A stretch of DNA of 19,158 bases from Deltaproteobacteria bacterium (GTDB lineage: Bacteria > Desulfobacterota > Deferrisomatia > Deferrisomatales > Deferrisomataceae), in the NCBI GenBank assembly GCA_013152215.1, contig JAADGT010000163.1, positions 1 through 19,158 of the forward strand. Direction: 5' to 3'. The number at the start of each line of letters is the position of its first letter. Positions within the stretch are counted from its first letter, which is position 1. The notes beneath the pieces were generated by a model. It had not been told where the DNA came from, did no database searches, and saw only the letters and a program-made list of their open reading frames with translations. Made by a program: the position numbers and the translations under genes. Shown here in pieces: positions 17,026 through 19,158 of the stretch.

Positions 17026-17979
17026 CTACTCGTACACCTTGGCGGCGCGCTTCACGAAGTCGGCCGGCAGGGTGGCGCCCATGGCCGCGGCGGCCTTCTT
17101 GTTCACGTGCAGCTCGAACTGCTTCAGGGTCTCGACCGGCATCTCGGCCGGGTTCGCGCCCTTCAGGATCCGGTCGATCATGTCGCCGGTCTGGCGGCCC
17201 AGCTGGTAGTAGTCGATGGCGATGGCGGCCACCGCGCCCCGCTTCACCGAGTCGGTGTCCCCGGTGATCAGGGGCATCTTGGCCTCCTGGCACACCCGCA
17301 CCACGGCCTCCAGGGCCGACACCACGGTGTTGTCGGTGGGCACGTACACGGCGTCGGCCCGGCCCACCAGGCTCTTGGCCGCGGCCATCACCCCGGCCGA
17401 GTTGGCCACGGTGGCCTCCACGATCTCGTACCCCAGCTCGGCCCCGGCCTTCTTGGCCAGCTTCACCAGGGTCACCGAGTTGGGCTCGCCCGCGTTGTAG
17501 ATGATGCCGATCCGCTTGGCCCCGGGGGCCACGGTGCGGAACAGCTTGAGCTGCTCGCCCACCGGCGAGAGGTCCGTGGTGCCGGTGACGTTGCGGCCGG
17601 GCCGCTCCAGCGACTCCACCAGCTTCGCGCCCACCGGGTCGGTGATGGCCGAGATCACGATGGGGATGTCGCGGGTGGCCTTGGCCGCGGCCACGGCCGT
17701 GGGGGTGGCGATGGCCAGGATCAGGTCCACGCCCTCGCCCACGAACTTCTTGGCGATCAGGTTGGCGGTGGCCGGGTTGCCCTGGGCGATCTGCACGTCG
17801 TACACGATGTCCTTGCCCTCCACATACCCGAGCTCGGTCAGCCGGTCGATCGCGCCTTGCCGGTTGGCGTCCAGGGCCGGGTGCTCCACGATCTGGGTGA
17901 TGCCGATCCGGATCGGCTTGGCAAAGGCGCTGGGGGCCACCAGGGCGCAAACCAGCAGGGCGGTCAGGACTCGTCGCAT
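17026..17979 (-). CDS. ABC importer substrate-binding protein (COG2984, TrpX-like)
   Basis: Periplasmic binding protein, 317 residues. The signal peptide is about 1-20 (cleavage after AFA, before KPIRIGI); a Cys at 11 is not in a good lipobox. The mature part reads as the ABC_sub_bind fold: IGITQIVEHPALD at the start, NRQGAIDRLTELGYVEGKD, IPIVISAITDPVGAKLV, GRNVTGTTDLSPVGEQL, KRIGIIYNAGEPNS, VYVPTDNTV and DYYQLGRQTGDM. Family members characterised in streptococci (TrpX) bind aromatic amino acids, and others are uncharacterised. ATG 17979 has AGGAGGG at 17987-17993. First gene of the operon, with its own sigma70-type promoter just downstream of trpS. Tryptophan as ligand is inferred from family and context. 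Confidence 0.9.
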   Translation of the reverse strand: MRRVLTALLVCALVAPSAFAKPIRIGITQIVEHPALDANRQGAIDRLTELGYVEGKDIVYDVQIAQGNPATANLIAKKFVGEGVDLILAIATPTAVAAAKATRDIPIVISAITDPVGAKLVESLERPGRNVTGTTDLSPVGEQLKLFRTVAPGAKRIGIIYNAGEPNSVTLVKLAKKAGAELGYEIVEATVANSAGVMAAAKSLVGRADAVYVPTDNTVVSALEAVVRVCQEAKMPLITGDTDSVKRGAVAAIAIDYYQLGRQTGDMIDRILKGANPAEMPVETLKQFELHVNKKAAAAMGATLPADFVKRAAKVYE

Positions 17980-18026
17980 GGGGGTTCCCTCCTGTTGCAG
18001 GTGAAGGTCGAGACGGTCGGGGGCCG

Positions 18027-18055
18027 GTTATACCCGGTTCGTTTGTCGATGTCAA
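18027..18055 (-). promoter_or_regulatory. Strong sigma70-type promoter of the ABC operon
   Basis: The minus strand has TTGACA (18055-18050), a 17-nt spacer and TATAAC (18032-18027). The -35 is perfect and the -10 is 5/6. It lies in the 94-bp gap after trpS and predicts a short leader of about 40 nt, so the importer can be expressed independently of trpS. Confidence 0.85.
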
Positions 18056-18073
18056 AAATAGTTTGAATGCGCT

Positions 18074-19051
18074 TCAGGGCGACCAGTACGCGAGCCCCGT
18101 GCGCCGCCGCACCTCCTCCATGGTGGCCCCGGCCACCTCCCGGGCCTTGCGCGCGCCCTCCCGGAGGATGTCGTCGAGGTCGCCGGGCCGGTTCCGGAGC
18201 TCCTCGAACCGGGCCCGGTGGGGGGCGAAGTACTCCCAGATCACGTCGATCAGCTCCTTCTTCACGTCGGAGTACTTGAGCCCGCCCGCGAGGTACCGAT
18301 CCCGCAGGGCCTCCACCCCAGGCTTGTCGAGGAACAGCCGGTAGATGGCGAACAGGTTGCACTTGTCCGGGTCTTTCGGGGCCTCGATCGGCGTGGCGTC
18401 GGTTACGATGGACATGACCCGTTTCTTCAGGGTGGCCCGGTCCGTGAAGATGTCGATCGTGTTCCCGTACGACTTGGACATCTTGCGGCCGTCCGTGCCG
18501 GGGATCACCGCCACCTCGTCGTCGATCTCCGCCTCCGGGATCACGAAGGTCTCACCGAAGGTGTGGTTGAACTTCTGGGCGATGTCCCGGGTCACCTCCA
18601 GGTGCTGCTTCTGGTCCCGGCCCACCGGCACCACGTCGGACTGGTAGAGCAGGATGTCCGCCGCCATCAGCACGGGGTAGGCGAACAAACCGTGGTTGGG
18701 TTGGAGGCCTTTGGCCACCTTGTCCTTGTAGGAGTGGCACCGCTCCAACAGCCCCATGGGGGTCAGCGTGGAGAGGACCCAGGTCAGCTCCTGCACCTCC
18801 ACCACGTCCGACTGCACCCAGAAGGTGGCCTTGGCCGGGTCGAGCCCCAGGGCCAGGAACGCGGCCGCCGCGTCCCGGGTGCCCTGGGCCAACGCGGCGC
18901 CGTCCACCACCGAGGTCATGGCGTGATAGTTGGCGATGAAGCAGAACAGGTCCGCTTCGTTCTGGTACTGGATCATCTTGCGCATCATGCCGAAGTAGTT
19001 TCCGATGTGCAGCGCACCGGAGGGTTGGATCCCCGACAGCACCCGTTTCAT
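18074..19051 (-). CDS. trpS: Tryptophanyl-tRNA synthetase
   Basis: Charges tRNA-Trp with tryptophan; class I synthetase, full length at 325 residues. The HIGH motif appears as HIGN (15-18) after GIQPSGAL, and KMSKS is intact at 190-194. Other family stretches include YPVLMAADILLYQSDVVPVG (125-144) and DQKQHLEVTRDIA. ATG 19051 is preceded by a GAGGAGGAG ribosome site about 8 nt upstream. A strong terminator lies only about 50 bp upstream with no recognisable promoter between, which hints at control by attenuation. Downstream, instead of the scpA/scpB genes often seen in related genomes, comes a Trp-class ABC importer. Confidence 0.96.
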   Translation of the reverse strand: MKRVLSGIQPSGALHIGNYFGMMRKMIQYQNEADLFCFIANYHAMTSVVDGAALAQGTRDAAAAFLALGLDPAKATFWVQSDVVEVQELTWVLSTLTPMGLLERCHSYKDKVAKGLQPNHGLFAYPVLMAADILLYQSDVVPVGRDQKQHLEVTRDIAQKFNHTFGETFVIPEAEIDDEVAVIPGTDGRKMSKSYGNTIDIFTDRATLKKRVMSIVTDATPIEAPKDPDKCNLFAIYRLFLDKPGVEALRDRYLAGGLKYSDVKKELIDVIWEYFAPHRARFEELRNRPGDLDDILREGARKAREVAGATMEEVRRRTGLAYWSP

Positions 19052-19099
19052 CGCCGTGTCTCCTCCTCGTGTGTGGGAATGGTCGGGTTGGGCGGAACG

Positions 19100-19137
19100 A
19101 AAAAGGGCCGCGCACTCCGTTCGGGAGCCCGCGGCCC
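19100..19137 (-). terminator. Intrinsic terminator upstream of trpS
   Basis: The minus-strand stem GGGCCGCG (19137-19130) pairs with CGCGGCCC (19112-19105), with an inner CTCC/GGAG stem and a 5-nt loop, followed at once by five Ts (19104-19100). It either ends a gene beyond the window or is the terminator arm of a trpS attenuator. Confidence 0.8.
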
Positions 19138-19157
19138 GTTTCGGCCCGGCCGCGGGC
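19127..19157 (-). promoter_or_regulatory. Alternative hairpin overlapping the terminator (possible anti-terminator)
   Basis: A perfect 10-bp inverted repeat, GCCCGCGGCC (19127-19136) and GGCCGCGGGC (19148-19157), with an 11-nt loop. On the minus-strand RNA it would form first and occupy most of the 5' arm of the terminator, so the two structures exclude each other. It is cut by the window edge. No T-box sequence (AGGGTGGNACCGCG) is visible. Confidence 0.4.
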
Positions 19158-19158
19158 A

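Noticed and set aside
17946..17979. Lipoprotein signal in the binding protein
   Set aside because: The Cys at residue 11 is preceded by Val and sits mid-hydrophobic core; cleavage after AFA fits signal peptidase I better.
19052..19158. T-box riboswitch upstream of trpS
   Set aside because: No T-box consensus or stem I is visible in the short stretch available; only a generic attenuator-like layout can be claimed.

Overview
The window is a very GC-rich chromosomal segment with dense ordinary genes, consistent Shine-Dalgarno sites and mostly short gaps. Gene content points to an anaerobic or microaerobic, diderm, deltaproteobacteria-like organism (Desulfobacterota or relatives; a Deferrisoma-like genome is a guess only). 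The clues are a B12-dependent ribonucleotide reductase, an outer-membrane polysaccharide export set (Wzi, SLBB and Wzz families), a mitochondrial-EFG1-like elongation factor G (the 'spdEFG1' type) and an enteric-like fused chorismate mutase/prephenate dehydrogenase. No phage, transposon, CRISPR, tRNA or rRNA was seen.

Layout. 1-348: an 8-bp-period repeat, then a 39-residue highly basic protein and a hairpin. 381-2105 (+): class II ribonucleotide reductase. 2185-8345 (-): a three-gene surface polysaccharide operon in the order Wzi-like barrel, SLBB export protein, Wzz-like chain-length protein. The SLBB gene carries a frameshift near its 3' end, at about 3371. 8508-10315 (+): tyrA and a LUD-domain protein, divergent from the polysaccharide operon. 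10507-13343 (-): fusA and a downstream RecA/KaiC-like P-loop protein, with a textbook sigma70-type promoter and an intrinsic terminator. 13568-14698 (-): a 3-hydroxyacyl-CoA dehydrogenase with its own terminator. 15142-17979 (-): a three-gene ABC importer (binding protein, permease, ATPase) of the TrpXYZ-like class, directly downstream of trpS (18074-19051, -).

The most unusual material lies between genes. Four loci carry short tandem arrays with an exact 8-bp period built on C[CT]AGC. Two more carry 7-bp-period arrays. Two of the sites pair arrays in opposite orientation around a hairpin. One such composite sits between the ABC binding-protein gene and its permease gene, where it could set the expression ratio within the operon. 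Upstream of trpS, at the right edge, an intrinsic terminator overlaps an alternative perfect hairpin in an attenuator-like layout. Together with the adjacent Trp-class importer, this suggests a tryptophan uptake and charging locus, an inference that needs the sequence beyond the edge.
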